DNA of 64,000 nucleotides from Neoscytalidium dimidiatum (Eukaryota > Ascomycota > Dothideomycetes > Botryosphaeriales > Botryosphaeriaceae): contig CM074706.1 in NCBI GenBank assembly GCA_037367355.1, positions 310,001 to 374,000 on the forward strand, written 5' to 3'. Position 1 is the stretch's first letter. Each line of letters begins with the position of its first letter. A program made the position numbers and the translations under genes. The notes beneath the pieces are model-generated. The model saw only the letters and a list, made by a program, of their open reading frames with translations, ran no database searches and was not told where the DNA came from. Of this stretch, positions 22,140-33,705 are shown piece after piece.

Positions 22140-22226
22140 GCCTGCGCCTGTGCCTGTGCCTGTGCCTGTACCTGTGCCTGTGCCTGTGCTTGTGCTTGTG
22201 CTTGTGCCTGTGCTTGCGCTTGCGCT
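22140..22226. repeat. TGTGCC-type hexamer array
   Basis: About 14-15 tandem six-base units, mainly GCCTGT with GCTTGT variants towards the right end. A plus-strand open frame through it would encode only alternating Ala-Cys, which argues against coding. Confidence 0.9.
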
Positions 22227-22439
22227 GCTGCGAGCCACGCCCGAAGCCCGTCGCTCTCCCGCCCGGTGCCTGTACGCCTGACGCTGCAAGCCGCCCACCT
22301 CCCCCGCCGTGCGCTACCCGCTAGCTGCTGCCCTCACACTCACACCCTGCCGGCCCCAGCCCTCCACAACACCACGCTGCCGTCCGCCTGAAGGCCCACC
22401 TCCCCAGCATACTACTTACTGCTCGCTCGCTCGCTCGCC

Positions 22440-23848
22440 ATGGCCGCCGCCGCGCAACCTCCCACTCCTGCCCAGCAGCAGCCTGCGCCGCCCGAGACCA
22501 AGCCGCCGCAGAAGCCGGAAGACACCCCGCCGCGACACCCTCCCAATGCGTCCGCGCTCCTCGAGTCGATGCAGGCCACGCTCAATGGCGCGGTCAGTGC
22601 CGCGCGATCCCATTGTTGCCTCGTGTACACGCCCTACTGACTGGCGCGGGTAGCTGCTCGAGATTGGCCACAGCATGAAGAACCCACAGCGAGCGAAGCT
22701 CACCTTCTCCCCGAACCAAGGCTTCTATGGGCCCAAGTACAACAACGCCACTATCTGGGCGAGCTCGGAGCGCTTCCACCATTGCCTGGACGAGATTGAG
22801 CATGAGCTGGCACGTATTCACCGCCCGTTGAGACAGCAAGCGGCCGCTAACAGGACATCAACAGTCCCGTGCAAAGGCCATTTTGCGCCGAGACCTCGCC
22901 GTCCGGCGCGAGGAGCGTGAGCGGCGCGAGGAGCGTGAGAGGCGCGAGAAGGCCGAGCAGGAACGCGCCGCCGAAGCGGAGAAGAAGATGGCTGCCGAGA
23001 GGAAGGCGGCTGCTGCTGCCGCCGCCGCCGCCGCCGCCGCTGCTGCTGCTGCGCCCGTCCCGACTGCCCCACAGCCGCCGGCGGAGCAGCAGAAGAAGGA
23101 CGTAGAGATGGCGGACGCTGCTCCGGCCGCGGCCGCGAACAGCTCGAGGCCGGCAGAGGCTCCCTCCGTCGCCGCGCACACGCACCTCCCGCCACGCCCG
23201 CCTGCCATCCAGACGGCCACGACTGACGCCTCGGCGCACCCCGCCCCCGCAACGGCGACTACGGATGACCTGTTCGGCCGTACGCCCACTACGGCCGGCG
23301 TGAACACCAACGATTTCGACAGCATGTTCGAAGACTTTGCAAACAGCAACGACAATGATAACGCAGGAGGCGATAGCAATATGGGCGGAGATGGCGGCAA
23401 TGATGAATTCGACTTCACGCTTCTACCCGGCCTAGAGAGCTACGCCAACAGCGATAGCAACAAGGATTCGAACGCAGCACCGGAAATCGACTTCAGCGTG
23501 TTGGACAATGCGCCTTCTCAGGCCCAGAAGCAAGCTCAGGAGGACGAGAAGAAGAAAGGGAAGGAGGAAGAAGAAAAGAAGAAGAGGAAGGAAGAAGAGG
23601 AGAAGGAGAAGGAGAAGAAGAAGAAGAAGGAAGAGGAAGAGCAGCAGAAGAAGAAGAAAGAAGAGGAGCAGAAGCAGCAAGAACAGCAGAACCAGCAACA
23701 GCAGGAAAACCAAGACTTCAACGAGGTCTTCCAGGGCGGTTCTACCTTCGATGATCTGTTCAATTACGCAGACTTCGACATGGGCGGTACAGGTGGTAGC
23801 ACGGGTGGCGGAGATACGACTTTCGATGATGACTTCTTCAATATCTGA
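22440..23848 (+). CDS. Charged coiled-coil protein with FD-rich tail, possible Mediator subunit 2
   Basis: I join 22440-22592, 22654-22813 and 22854-23848 (1308 nt, 435 residues). The second intron would be only 40 nt (GTATTC..CTAACAG), so that junction is uncertain. Order along the protein: Pro/Gln-rich N terminus; helical block ALLESMQATL...LLEIGHSM...RFHHCLDEIEHEL (about 35-105); Arg/Glu coiled coil; Ala run; acidic Asn/Asp region with FDSMFEDF and FDFTLLPG; a long Lys/Glu then Gln/Lys run coded by AAG/GAG repeats (23525-23710); and a tail with FDDLFNYADFD and FDDDFFNI. Repeated acidic-aromatic clusters resemble activation or coactivator-binding segments. The N-terminal helical pair recalls fungal Med2, but I am not certain of this family. 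Confidence 0.6.
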
Positions 23849-26552
23849 AAAGGTAGATAGCTTGGGTGGGTACGCCGGGGCAGATCTTAACAGTCGTCAT
23901 CGGATCATCTTTAATACTGAATCAGAGGTTCCGATTGGCTACCGGTGCTCGTTTGCCTTTGAGACATATCCTGGGTCACACGACGCTCGCAGTTTCAAGC
24001 AGCATGCGCGCGCGAATTGAAGCCGCTCGCACCCTACGTGGATTTTGGATCAGGAGGGGGGAGGAGAGAGAAACCACTAGCTTATACAGACTGAATTAGA
24101 CGGATCGTCACCATCAAGCAATCCAATAAAAGCAATCAGTTGACCATCTCTGCCCCTGGTGCGGCGCTTATCACAAATCCGAGCCGTGTGAAATCCATGC
24201 GCCGGCGAGACCAATCAAACGCCGAAGCGGCCATGGGGCAGGCAAAACGGGTCACACTATCACAGTTGCACAAGCGGTCCAGCCCGCCGGGCCAGGCACC
24301 CGTTTACAGCAGAGGCTTTCCCGCTTCCGCGCGAGGACCGCCCACTCTTTTCACGATTGTACGCGAACCCCCACACCGGCTCATCGCCGAATCCCTCCGC
24401 GGAGAAGAGGACTGGTAAAGGGGAGGAAGAAGGCCACCTTGTGCCCGAGCTAAAAGTCAAGAGAGAAAGAGAGAGAGAGAGAGGCAATGCAAAAAGAAAA
24501 AAAAAATATAAAAAGAAAAACCGAACCCGGTTGCTGCCCAGCACCTGAATCCCCGCCAATCAGCCCGATCCCGCTCCCTCCCCGTTCGTCCTTATTCCCG
24601 TCTTGCCTGTCGCTAACTTACGAGCGAGAACGACATCCGTACCGCCGGTGCTGTGGCCCGCCCCCTTCCCTATCCGGCGTGGCAACCTGATCTCGATGAA
24701 GGGGGCGACGGCGACGGCGACGATGTCATGGCGAAACCAGCGCAAGAGATCAGAAAGCAAGGCCCCGAGCGGGAAGCTGAAACAGGAAGACGGTGGCCCT
24801 GGATTACGTGCTTGCCGTCTGCCGGCCCGCGCGGGTAGTCTTCTTGTAGAGGGTTGATAATATATTAAATTCTTAGTATGTAAAGAAGCCCTTGGTGAGC
24901 AGTGATGCGGCAAACCCGGGGATCCGTATCGGATGAACACAGGGAAATAAGGTACAACCACGAAAAAAAAAAAAAAGAAAATTGAGGCAATGAAGGTGTC
25001 AAAAGTACTTCAACCTTAAATCATCGCTGTCGAACCACTGCGTCGGGTTGACGGGAGGAAGGAAAAGAATCCCACGATCGAAGTTGAGGCCGTCCTCCCG
25101 CCCGTTTCACCCCGCAATATATGTATGTCCAGTGGTGAAACCGGGCTCACCCACCAACCGGATAGGATGGTGGAAAAACAGGACATCAGCAGATGAAGAT
25201 GACGACGGAGGGAACGGGTGGAAGGATAATCTTCGTCCGCACATCTGCCTGAAAGAAATACGCAGACGCCGTTCCAAGAACGGAAGTCGAAAGTCTAAAA
25301 ACTCTACGTATCACGCGTAGACAGACACTTACCAGCCGCCCTGCCCACGTAAAGCCATGCCGGCATTTGCGCTTGCACGCACCCGATGCTGACCATAGCA
25401 TAGCTGAGCTGCTTGATCATCAAACGAAAGAGAAATCATCTCACAAGCTTTCACAGTATCATCGAAACAAGCCCGAGATGAGGCGGAAATAAGGCGGAAA
25501 AGAGAGTGAGACATTGGAAGCGAACACCCAACGCGTGATGAGTAGAAAGTACACATAACCACATCCCTCGCAGGGCAGCCAGTCTGAGCATCAGCAGTGA
25601 GTTGAGAGACAGTCGCGCCCACCTGAAACGCAATTGACGTTCCAGTTGCGAAAGTAAGAGGTGAAATATTCCTAAATTGACTACCTATCGGCAGACGCCG
25701 CGCCGAGCCATTAACCCCCTCCATTCCGTCGCCGGCCCCAAGCCCTACCACCATCTTAGCTTGACCAAGTGAGAGGGGAAGGAGGACGAGGACGAGCAAG
25801 AGAGGCCAAGAAGCAGGAAATAAACAAAAGTCTGCGCTGCTGTCCGCACCCAACCGTGCCTCACCTCCTCCATAACCCTTCCGGCCGGCATTAACCTTCT
25901 CCACTTTTATTCAAGGAGAGGGAAGGGAAAAGGGTAAAAGAAGGAGAAGAAGACACCAAAAAAACGAAAAACCAGAGTTCCTTGCCGTGGCTACGACTAT
26001 TGTTCCCCTTCTCTCTTTCGCTCTCGCGCGCTCTTAACTGACCAAAATACCTCTCTCGTCATTCGAAATATATGCTGCATGCATGCCATGACTCTGACTT
26101 GCTCCCCAAACACCTGTCTCCACCCGAGTGAAACCCCGCTAATTCGATAACCCGTCGGAAGACCCAGGGACAATGGGAGGGGTAAAGGAAAGTGGCCGTG
26201 TCTCGTCATGAAGGAGGAAGAAAAAGGAAAAGAGACATAAGCGAACAGAATAAACCCCTTCACATGTAGTATGGTGCCCACAGAAAGCCGTAACAGATGC
26301 CGCCATCCCTCCGACCCATAATAACAAAGACAAGGGCGAAAGGGGAATGAAGAAGGAAAAGGGAAAAAGAAAGATGACCGAAACCCAGCCTGCCAAGTCC
26401 AACCTTAGTCTCCTACTGAGAAACCTGGGGGGAAAAAAGAGTCCCCCCACTGCTGTCCTCAACCGGGGAGAGTATACGCCCCCCACAACTCCCACCAATG
26501 GTCCAGAAGACCAATACCCCAAGCCTTCCCTACTGATCCCTTGTTCATTGAT
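23849..26552. other. 2.7 kb convergent intergenic region, no gene supported
   Basis: Lies between the 3' ends of a plus-strand and a minus-strand gene. Open frames such as 25329-25904 (-) and 26347-26751 (+) lack family or splice signals. Several A-rich and polypurine tracts occur (about 24450-24525, 24963-24976, 25915-25970). It must hold both terminators; a non-coding RNA is possible but not shown. Confidence 0.5.
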
Positions 26553-28196
26553 TCAATCCTCCGCCACCAGGCCCTCCAAGCCATGCCCCTCAGCCGCCAT
26601 CTCCATATACCGACCCGCTGCACGTCCGCACAGCCTCTCCCTCAACATCCTCTTCACATCGTCATGCACGCCCTCGCCGAACGACACGTCCTTCAACCAC
26701 GAATCGCTCAGCCGACTGGTCACGATCTCGCCCAGGACCTTCAAGCCGTAAAAGTCCCTCAGATCGTCGATCCGAGCAGCAGCCGACGAGGACGAAGCAG
26801 CGCATCCGGCCATCCCACCGCTACCACTGCTACCACCGACACCACGCCTCTCCCTCTCCCGCCTCACCTGCCCCTCGACCCAAGCATGATCCCGAACGTT
26901 GACCCGCAGCGTCTCCAGACTGTGCCGCTCCCTGAAAATGCTGCTCAGTTCCTGGATCAGCACGCGCCAGTCGGCGGCCACGAACGCCTCGCCGCGAGAA
27001 TCGATGTCCAGCTGCAGGTGGCGGACGTGCTGCAGGGTGTACAAGCCCACGAACTTCGTGATGCTGGTGCACGTGTGGACGTGGTGCGGGGGCGGGGCGG
27101 AGATGGCGAGGGTGCTGTCCGCGTACATGGTCTCCCAGATCTCGTCCCTGATCTGCTCGTTGGCGCGCATGAGCGGGGGCGACGTCATGGCGGGCGCGAT
27201 GGCGTCCATCGTCTTGGGCGGGTTCCAGCTGCGGACGGCGGTGCGGCTGGCCTTCTGCAGCGCCTTGTCCGCGTCGTTCGGGTCCATCAGGTAGCGGTAG
27301 ATGCGCTTGCGCACCGCGAGCGGGATCGTCTTGAGTAAGTATGGCGGCGGCGTCTCCATCCACTGCTTCGCCTCCTCGGCGTAGTCCTTCAGGAAGCCGC
27401 CGAACGTCACCTTCTTGATGCCGCGTAGCTCCTTCAGGCTGTTCATCATCTTCTCGATCTCGTCGAGGAAGTAGCAGTGGCCCTGGGCCGGGCACGAGTC
27501 CAGGTGCGTCATCACCTGCTTCCCTTGCATGACGATGGTGAGCTCCTGCAGCTTGTGGTGCTCCAGCCACACCTTGACGGCCGACTTGATCAGCCTGAAG
27601 AACTCCAGGAAGTCGCACCAGGTGTGCATCTCGCCGAAGCTGTCGTCGCGCGTGATGTCGACCTTGCGCAGGTTCTCCAGCAGGTTCTGGCTAACCACAT
27701 CCGTAATCATGCCGTTCGGCGTAGTCGAATGGGGCAGGCGGAGCGTCTTCCGGTGCAGGATGTACTTCGCCTCGCGGGAGATCTGCTTGTTCACGACCAG
27801 CAGGGCATGGGTCTGGAGCTCGGGCCAGTGGATGATGGTGCCATCGTTTACGTGGGCCTCGTAGTGGTCGGTCAGCAGCCTTCCCACGCCGTCGAAGCCG
27901 AGCGACATCTCGTAGATCAGGTTGCGCAGCTCGGCCGGCAGCTCGAGGAAGGGGAATTGGGTGCGCCTCTTCAGAGTCATGGAGCGGGTTGCGACGTTGC
28001 GTTTCGTCGAGCTGCTCGAGGACGCGGCATCGCTGTCGCGCCGATCAGACGAGGTTGGGCTAGGAGTGGCAAGCTGCGGGTTGGAGGATCTTCTCCTTGT
28101 AGAACGGGGTTTCCTGGACATCTTTGGTGTAGCGGCGCCCTTGGCCTTCTTAGGCGGAGGGGTGTCCAGCGCACTGTTGCGCCTCTTCCTGACCAT
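26553..28196 (-). CDS. 2EXR/F-box-like domain protein, 547 residues
   Basis: Single-exon protein with a basic, Ser-rich N terminus (MVRKRRNSA; PPPKKAKG and SRKPRSTRRRSS could be nuclear localisation signals) and a 2EXR/F-box-like block FPFLELPAELRNLIYEMSL at residues 81-99, followed by LLVVNKQISREAKYILHRKTL. A second, similar unit may occur near IPLAVRKRIYRYLMDPND, with RANEQIRDEIWETMYADSTL after it, suggesting a duplicated domain. I start at ATG 28196 because the frame upstream to 28637 shows no domain and crosses a likely promoter. Function unknown; F-box-like fungal proteins sometimes serve as ubiquitin-ligase adaptors, but no Skp1 contact is provable here. Confidence 0.8.
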   Translation of the reverse strand: MVRKRRNSALDTPPPKKAKGAATPKMSRKPRSTRRRSSNPQLATPSPTSSDRRDSDAASSSSSTKRNVATRSMTLKRRTQFPFLELPAELRNLIYEMSLGFDGVGRLLTDHYEAHVNDGTIIHWPELQTHALLVVNKQISREAKYILHRKTLRLPHSTTPNGMITDVVSQNLLENLRKVDITRDDSFGEMHTWCDFLEFFRLIKSAVKVWLEHHKLQELTIVMQGKQVMTHLDSCPAQGHCYFLDEIEKMMNSLKELRGIKKVTFGGFLKDYAEEAKQWMETPPPYLLKTIPLAVRKRIYRYLMDPNDADKALQKASRTAVRSWNPPKTMDAIAPAMTSPPLMRANEQIRDEIWETMYADSTLAISAPPPHHVHTCTSITKFVGLYTLQHVRHLQLDIDSRGEAFVAADWRVLIQELSSIFRERHSLETLRVNVRDHAWVEGQVRRERERRGVGGSSGSGGMAGCAASSSSAAARIDDLRDFYGLKVLGEIVTSRLSDSWLKDVSFGEGVHDDVKRMLRERLCGRAAGRYMEMAAEGHGLEGLVAED

Positions 28197-29425
28197 GTTG
28201 CAAGGATGCCGGGAAGTTAGAGAAAAGCGAGAAACAGAAGACGTATGATTGCGGAGGCAAGAATGGGTGAGAAAGTGTGGCGGCGACACGAGCGGATGGT
28301 TTGTCCGGGAAGCAGTCCGAAGGAGGGTGTCTGACGCAGACGCGCCCTCTGGTGAAGAAGAGGTCAGGTTCGTGATACTCTGGCGCAGGATGTCGACGCT
28401 GGCGGGCGTTCCGGGCCCTACGCCTGGTAGATGGCGGGAACGCAGGCTTGGAACCGCAACCTTAATTGCGGCAGTCCCGGGATGCCGGGGTGGACGGCGA
28501 TTCGGCGAGGGATGAGCGCTTGCACGCAAGATGGTCGACCCCGCCACCGAGCTGGTTGAGGTGCGCTCAGCACTGGCGGAGAGCGGGGGAAGGAGGACGG
28601 CGAGGCAGGGCGAGAGCGACAAGAGCGCAGAGCGCACGAAGGCCGTAAGTAGGCGGGCAGGAAGTTATGTGCAGCGCGGGGTGGTGCGCGCTGTCGTCGG
28701 CATGTGCAAGGCTTGGGCGAGCCTGCCTTTCCGGGGCCTGTCTGAGCTGGCGCGTCTCTTCACCGGCTCGACTGACGGGGCTCGACCGGCGTGGTGAGTG
28801 AGGGCCGCAGTCCGTCGTCCAGCTGGTTTTGGGGAGGGCGGACAAACGAGTCGGCCTGTGAGGTCTGAAGGGGAGCTGGCCCGTTTGCGTGAGCGAGGAT
28901 GACGCTGATCCTGGACACGCGCCGGCGTGACCGCCCGCAGCAGCAGCGGCGGCGGCGGCGGCGCCAGAGAGCAGCAGCAGCCCTGCCGCACCCGCGCCCG
29001 CGCCCGCGCCCGCATCGAGCGCGTCAATTTGCCGACGCGCGCGTCAAGCGTGCCTGCCTCAACACGCAACAAAGAATCCCGCCGACAGCATTTGTAATTA
29101 TTATCATCTTTCTCAAGCTATATCGCTATCCTTTGTCCCTGTCACCGAGACTGTCTACCACTAATTTCCGCTGTCTCCTACAGACCCCACGGTCCGCATC
29201 TTCAAAATGGAAAAAACAAAAAAAAAAAAAAAACCCCCAATCCTTTCCCCAGCGCCTCGCTATGCAAAACACGTGTATGGTACAAAAGGCCGACCCATAA
29301 AGACCGGCACCCCGATCGCCACCAAGCCCGCTCGTCTCGCCGTGTAATGATTTTCCTTCCCGCCAAAAAAAAAAAAAAAAAAACTCCCTGACCCTGTGAA
29401 CCAGCAGTGCGCCCGCGCCCATGCA
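28197..29425. other. Intergenic with long A runs
   Basis: Promoter side of the 2EXR gene (GC-rich) and 3' side of the Ams2-like gene. Poly-A tracts lie at 29216-29233 (with one interruption) and 29365-29383. No gene supported. Confidence 0.5.
29365..29383. repeat. Poly-A tract
   Basis: Nineteen consecutive A on the plus strand just downstream of the Ams2-like stop codon. Read on the gene's strand it is poly-T. Confidence 0.85.
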
Positions 29426-32400
29426 TTACGGACCGACAGGAATAAGGTCCACCGCCTCGGAACCAGAAGGTGTTACGCCTGCATTTTCCACCTCGTCTTC
29501 CGAATTCGTAACAGTCGTGTCCGTGCCCTTGACACTGCCTTCCTTGCCATCACCTCGACCGGCGTTTGCAGTAACCTCATCAATGATGCGCTCGAGTTCG
29601 ACCTCGCCATTTTCGCGCCCGCCATCTCCCTTCGCCTGTTCTCCGTTGGCCTGCAACCCATGCAAGGGGTCGCTGCTGCCGTTGAACTCCGAGGTGCCAC
29701 CCCAGAAGTTGTCCGTCGAGGTCACAGGGTCCTCATACAGCGCGAAATTGAAGTTGGCACCCAGATTTGGCGGCGAGCTTGGATAGGGAATGTCCGTGCT
29801 GGTCATGCTGAAGTCGAAATTCGAGAAATCGAGAAATCCGTTATCCTCCGAGCTCAAGTTCCAGTCACCCGTGTTACGCGCCGTAGACCTTGGCGTCTTG
29901 TCGGTGCTGAAAAGTTCGTTATAGAGCGCCTGCGTGTTCGGCGTCATGGCGATCTTTGGCGTCCTCATAGCCTTCGAAGGGGTCGAATGGAGGAGCAGAT
30001 CGTCCATCGAGCCGGGAGGAATGTTTCCCGGGGAAAGGAGGCCATCCCTGGGAGTGAGGGCCGCTCGCTTCGACCTGGAACTCGGTGTCTTCATGAGCTC
30101 CTGGAAAGAGCGGACACTCTTTGCACTCTTAGGCGTCTTGAAACTGCTCAGTGCCTGAGCGCCGTCGACATCCTCGAACAGGTGGGCGAAGCCATCATCC
30201 GCCTCTGCGGGAGGTACATTTTCTTTATCCTGAGAATCGGCAGCAGGTTCACTAAGAGGGGCACGGGACATCTGACCGAATGCAGGCTGTGCTGCCTGCT
30301 TCTCCTGCTGACCATCCTCGAGGGACTTGAACTGTCCCAACCTGCGGGGGGATGGGAAAAGAATGCGTCTTGTGGGCTTACCGGGAGAGAGCTCATCTTC
30401 AACATCGACCGGACTATCTTGGAACCCAATGAGCCTCGGCGGACTCGAAAGAACGGCGCGATGTACTGCAGCATGGCCGGCCCCAGCTGCTGAAGATTCC
30501 CATCCCTGCGAGTCGCCTACATCCTCGCCGAAAGGACCCAAGCTTGCAGCCCTCCTTTCCTGGAGAGCATCCCTGCGCTGCTTCTTCGCCGGCGGTTCCC
30601 CTTGCCGAGTCCCGGCATTCTGAGACTCGTTGCTCGGCTCCCTTTCCGTTCCAGAATCAGTCTCCTGCGTGTCCGTGGGCCGAGGCTCGTCTATCTCACG
30701 CGCATCATGCTGCGACTCGCTCGGTTCAGGCTGACTCTGCTGGGGCTCACTTGGTGCTGCCTCGTGTTCTTGCTGCATATACTCCAAGACGTAGTCAGGA
30801 TAGTCGCTGCAGAGTTGGGACGGCGGCTCCTGAACCGCATCAGAGGTCAGCATGCTCGACTTGTCTTCAATCTTCTTCCTCCTGCTTGGCCTTCCCCGCT
30901 TCTTTGGCGCTGTCCTTGGCTTGACCTCCCACCTGTCAGCTGGACGCATGTTTCCGTACTTGATGAAATGCAGACCGCAAGGATTGCACAGCTGCATCTG
31001 AGTGAAGTCGCCATTATCTTTGTCGGCGCTTGTCAGGGTCTTCTTGAACACTTTGTACTTCTCGATAGGGTTCTTATCATCCGGGTGAGGCTGGACTATC
31101 TCGTAGCCAACAACAGCACCAGGCTCGTCCAGAGACGTCACAAGACCTCGAGGAGAGCCCTCGATCTCCTTGTAAAAAGCCTTCCGCCAAGTGGGCGTCT
31201 GGATTGCGCCACAAACTTGACAGAAGTCAGGCATAGTGCCTTCAGCCAAGCTCTGCATCAGTCTGTCTTCAATAGCCTTTTTCCTCTTCGCTCCGGAACC
31301 ACTCCGGGGGGCAGGCGATGCCGAACAGGACTCTGTGAGCGCGCCGACTGGCTCCTCATTCTGCATGTCGTTGGAGATACCTGCCGACCAGGTGTTGGAG
31401 CGTGGAAGCGTCTTCTTCGCTTTCGGTGCCGTCGAGCTCTTCTTTGGAACTTTGGAACTCCGTTGTGAAGCCGTCGAAGTCGTCGCTTCGGACGACGAAC
31501 CGGTGCCTCCAGTGACAGGAGGGCTCCCTGCAAGGGTTTGCTGAGGCTGAGGCAATGCCTGAATAACCGAAGGCTGCTGCTGTAGAGATTGTTGCGCCGC
31601 AGCAGCATGTTGAGGCTGGGCAGCAGACTGCACCTGGCCATGAACGTCAGGCTGAAACTGAGACCGGGGCTGCGAAGCTCGGTATTGGGGCTGAGGATAC
31701 TGAGGCGCAGGAGGACAGGATGAGACTGTCGGTTGACACGGTGGGAGCGTAACCGGCGGCGTCTGAACGGGGGGAGCTGGTGCGAGACTCCGCGGCGGCG
31801 GGGGAGGAGGCGGTGGGGGCTTTGCATCATTCCGCTTCCTACCACGCGTCTCAGGCTTTGGCCCCGGGCCCGGGGTCATCCGTTTAGCTGAGGCGGCTGC
31901 TCGCTGTGACCGCCAGTCAGGCTGCCTTCGGCCGACATTGGTCGGTAGAAGCTCTGGTGGCCCGGGCGTTTCAAATTGCCATTGATCCGAGCAGACGACA
32001 GCAGATGGAGGTTCAATATGAGGCTCTGTTGTTGGGTGCACTTGCTCAGGCTTGTCAGTCAAGGACATGTCCATATCCTGGTCCACTCCGGTGCCGCTCA
32101 TGAAGCCAGAATCATCCGGATAAGGAAGAGTTGGCAGGCCGGGGCTAGAAGGTGCAGGAGAGTCGTTGTTCTGAGCAAAGACCGGCGGCGAGGAAGGAAA
32201 ATCAGCTGGGGAATCCTCTGCATCCGCCATCTGTTCGTCTTCGGAGGCGATAGCAGACTCCGAGTACGGACCACGAGGCGCATATGGAGAGGCGTACCTC
32301 CTCAAGCTTTGAGAAGACGATTCCCTGCGCAAAGAGCTGGTCCCACCAACAGACATGCGGTTCCGAGGTTGAGGCAGCTCGTTCGGTCGGGGGGTCGGGG

Positions 32401-33705
32401 CACGAGGTGGTGGCTCCAACGAGTTGGCTCCGCCAGCAGCGGGGTTGACGGGAGTTGGCTTGTGGACGCGGACAGAAGCAGCAGTGCTTGCTGTTATGCG
32501 GAGGGTATCAGCCCTGGGGCCGAATTGGGACTTTCCCTTCCAATCCGTCTGGACGACACGAGCCCTCTTCCTTGGCGGACCATCCTCCTGCTCAGACTCA
32601 TGGCCTTGTTGCTGCACCACCCGCGGCTCGAAGGCGGGTTCATGACGCGAGACCGGCCGTTCGCTTGTGTAAGATCCCCTCGAAACCGGCCTAGAGTGGT
32701 CATGTGTGATCTGCTGCAGCGCAGCGCTGGAGCGGATGCTCGGGGTGGGGCTTCCGGCCCTGCTGCCTGATCTACTACCGGCCCTGCTACCTTGCCGGCT
32801 CTGACTCACAGACGGCACGTGGTACTGGCTGCCCCGCCTCTCCTCCAGGGTGTTGTTTTGGGTAAGCAGCTGATGAAGGGACTCGACACCACCACTATTG
32901 ACACGTTGGAGAGCCGTTGATGATTGTGACGATCCTGCGGTAACTTGGGCTGCGAAATTGCTAAAGTCTGGATTCGATTTGATGGCGGCCCACTGGCTGT
33001 GGTCGAACCCTTCGGGGAGGGCCCTGCTGACGTTGCGATACCTCTCCATAGTCTCCAAGTACTCACTCTGGAGGAAAGTAGGGACCTGCACAAGCTTCAA
33101 CTTGACCTCAAGTGTTTCTTTGATCCCTCCGCTGAAGAGGCCCAGGATATTCTCGCGGACCTTACCGGTGACCATAGTCTTGGATCGATCTGCGGGTGCG
33201 GCGGGGGTGGGCGACGTGGCAGCCAGGATCCATGACAGCATTCCTTGACCAACGAGCGGAGTCTCATATTCGGAGTAGTCGTACGCGTAGACTGTGTAGT
33301 CGTGGCCTAATTTGGCAACAAGCTCGGGGCTAATGACGCGGTCAACGGACGTGATTAAGGCGGCAAACGTGACAGACGCGAAATACCTCGCTGCCACGAT
33401 GGCCTCGATACAGGTGCGAAGTTCAATGACGCCCACCTGGGTGTCCTCGTCGATCCGCACTGTGGGAATGTTCAACGCGTTCGGGAGGCGCGCCAGACAG
33501 CACGTTATGTGCGACTCGTCGAAGGTGTAGAGGATTTTGACTACAGGGTAGAAGAAGTCAGCAATCACGGACGGCACGATCGCGACCGGAGCTCACCTCG
33601 CATCAGCCGTCTAGGAATGTCAGAGGTCGGGTCGTCGTCATCGTCACCGAGAGCAGTGGGCATGGTGAGCGGCGACGGCTCCCCGTAGGTAAAGGGAGAC
33701 GACAT
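29426..33705 (-). CDS. AMS2: Ams2/Spt21-type GATA-like transcription factor
   Basis: Large nuclear protein (1407 residues) combining an N-terminal Ams2/Spt21 domain with a GATA-like zinc finger. In S. pombe Ams2 and S. cerevisiae Spt21 such proteins activate S-phase histone genes. Two exons: 33705-33597 (MSSPFTYGEPSP...) and 33540-29426, total 4224 nt; intron 33541-33596 (56 nt) joins RLMR to VKILYTFDE, the start of the conserved domain (about residues 37-200). Next comes a long Ser/Pro/Gln-rich region with polyproline near 31800. The finger has CQVCGAIQTPTWR (about residue 807), then a 74-residue loop and LCNPCGLHF. A basic RGRPSRRKK AT-hook-like stretch follows. The C-terminal third has acidic and TP/SP-rich segments (several TPK/SPR sites, possible CDK targets). 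It is divergent with the SmD2 gene. Confidence 0.87.

Larger units (their letters stand above)
21206..22439. promoter_or_regulatory. Divergent promoter region with GC-rich repeats
   Basis: The 1.2 kb gap between the divergently transcribed RRM gene (-) and the charged-rich gene (+), so both promoters must lie here. It is very GC-rich and repeat-laden, giving spurious open frames on both strands. I cannot place a TATA box or defined binding site. Confidence 0.5.

Noticed and set aside
22011..22391. Frame encoding an Ala-Cys repeat
   Set aside because: Produced by the TGTGCC hexamer array; no protein family looks like this.
25329..25904. Minus-strand frame with a hydrophobic stretch
   Set aside because: Leu/Val run alone is weak evidence; no family, splice or start support.
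29396..30493. Plus-strand frame of 365 residues antisense to the Ams2-like gene
   Set aside because: No recognisable domain and fully inside a better-supported gene on the other strand.
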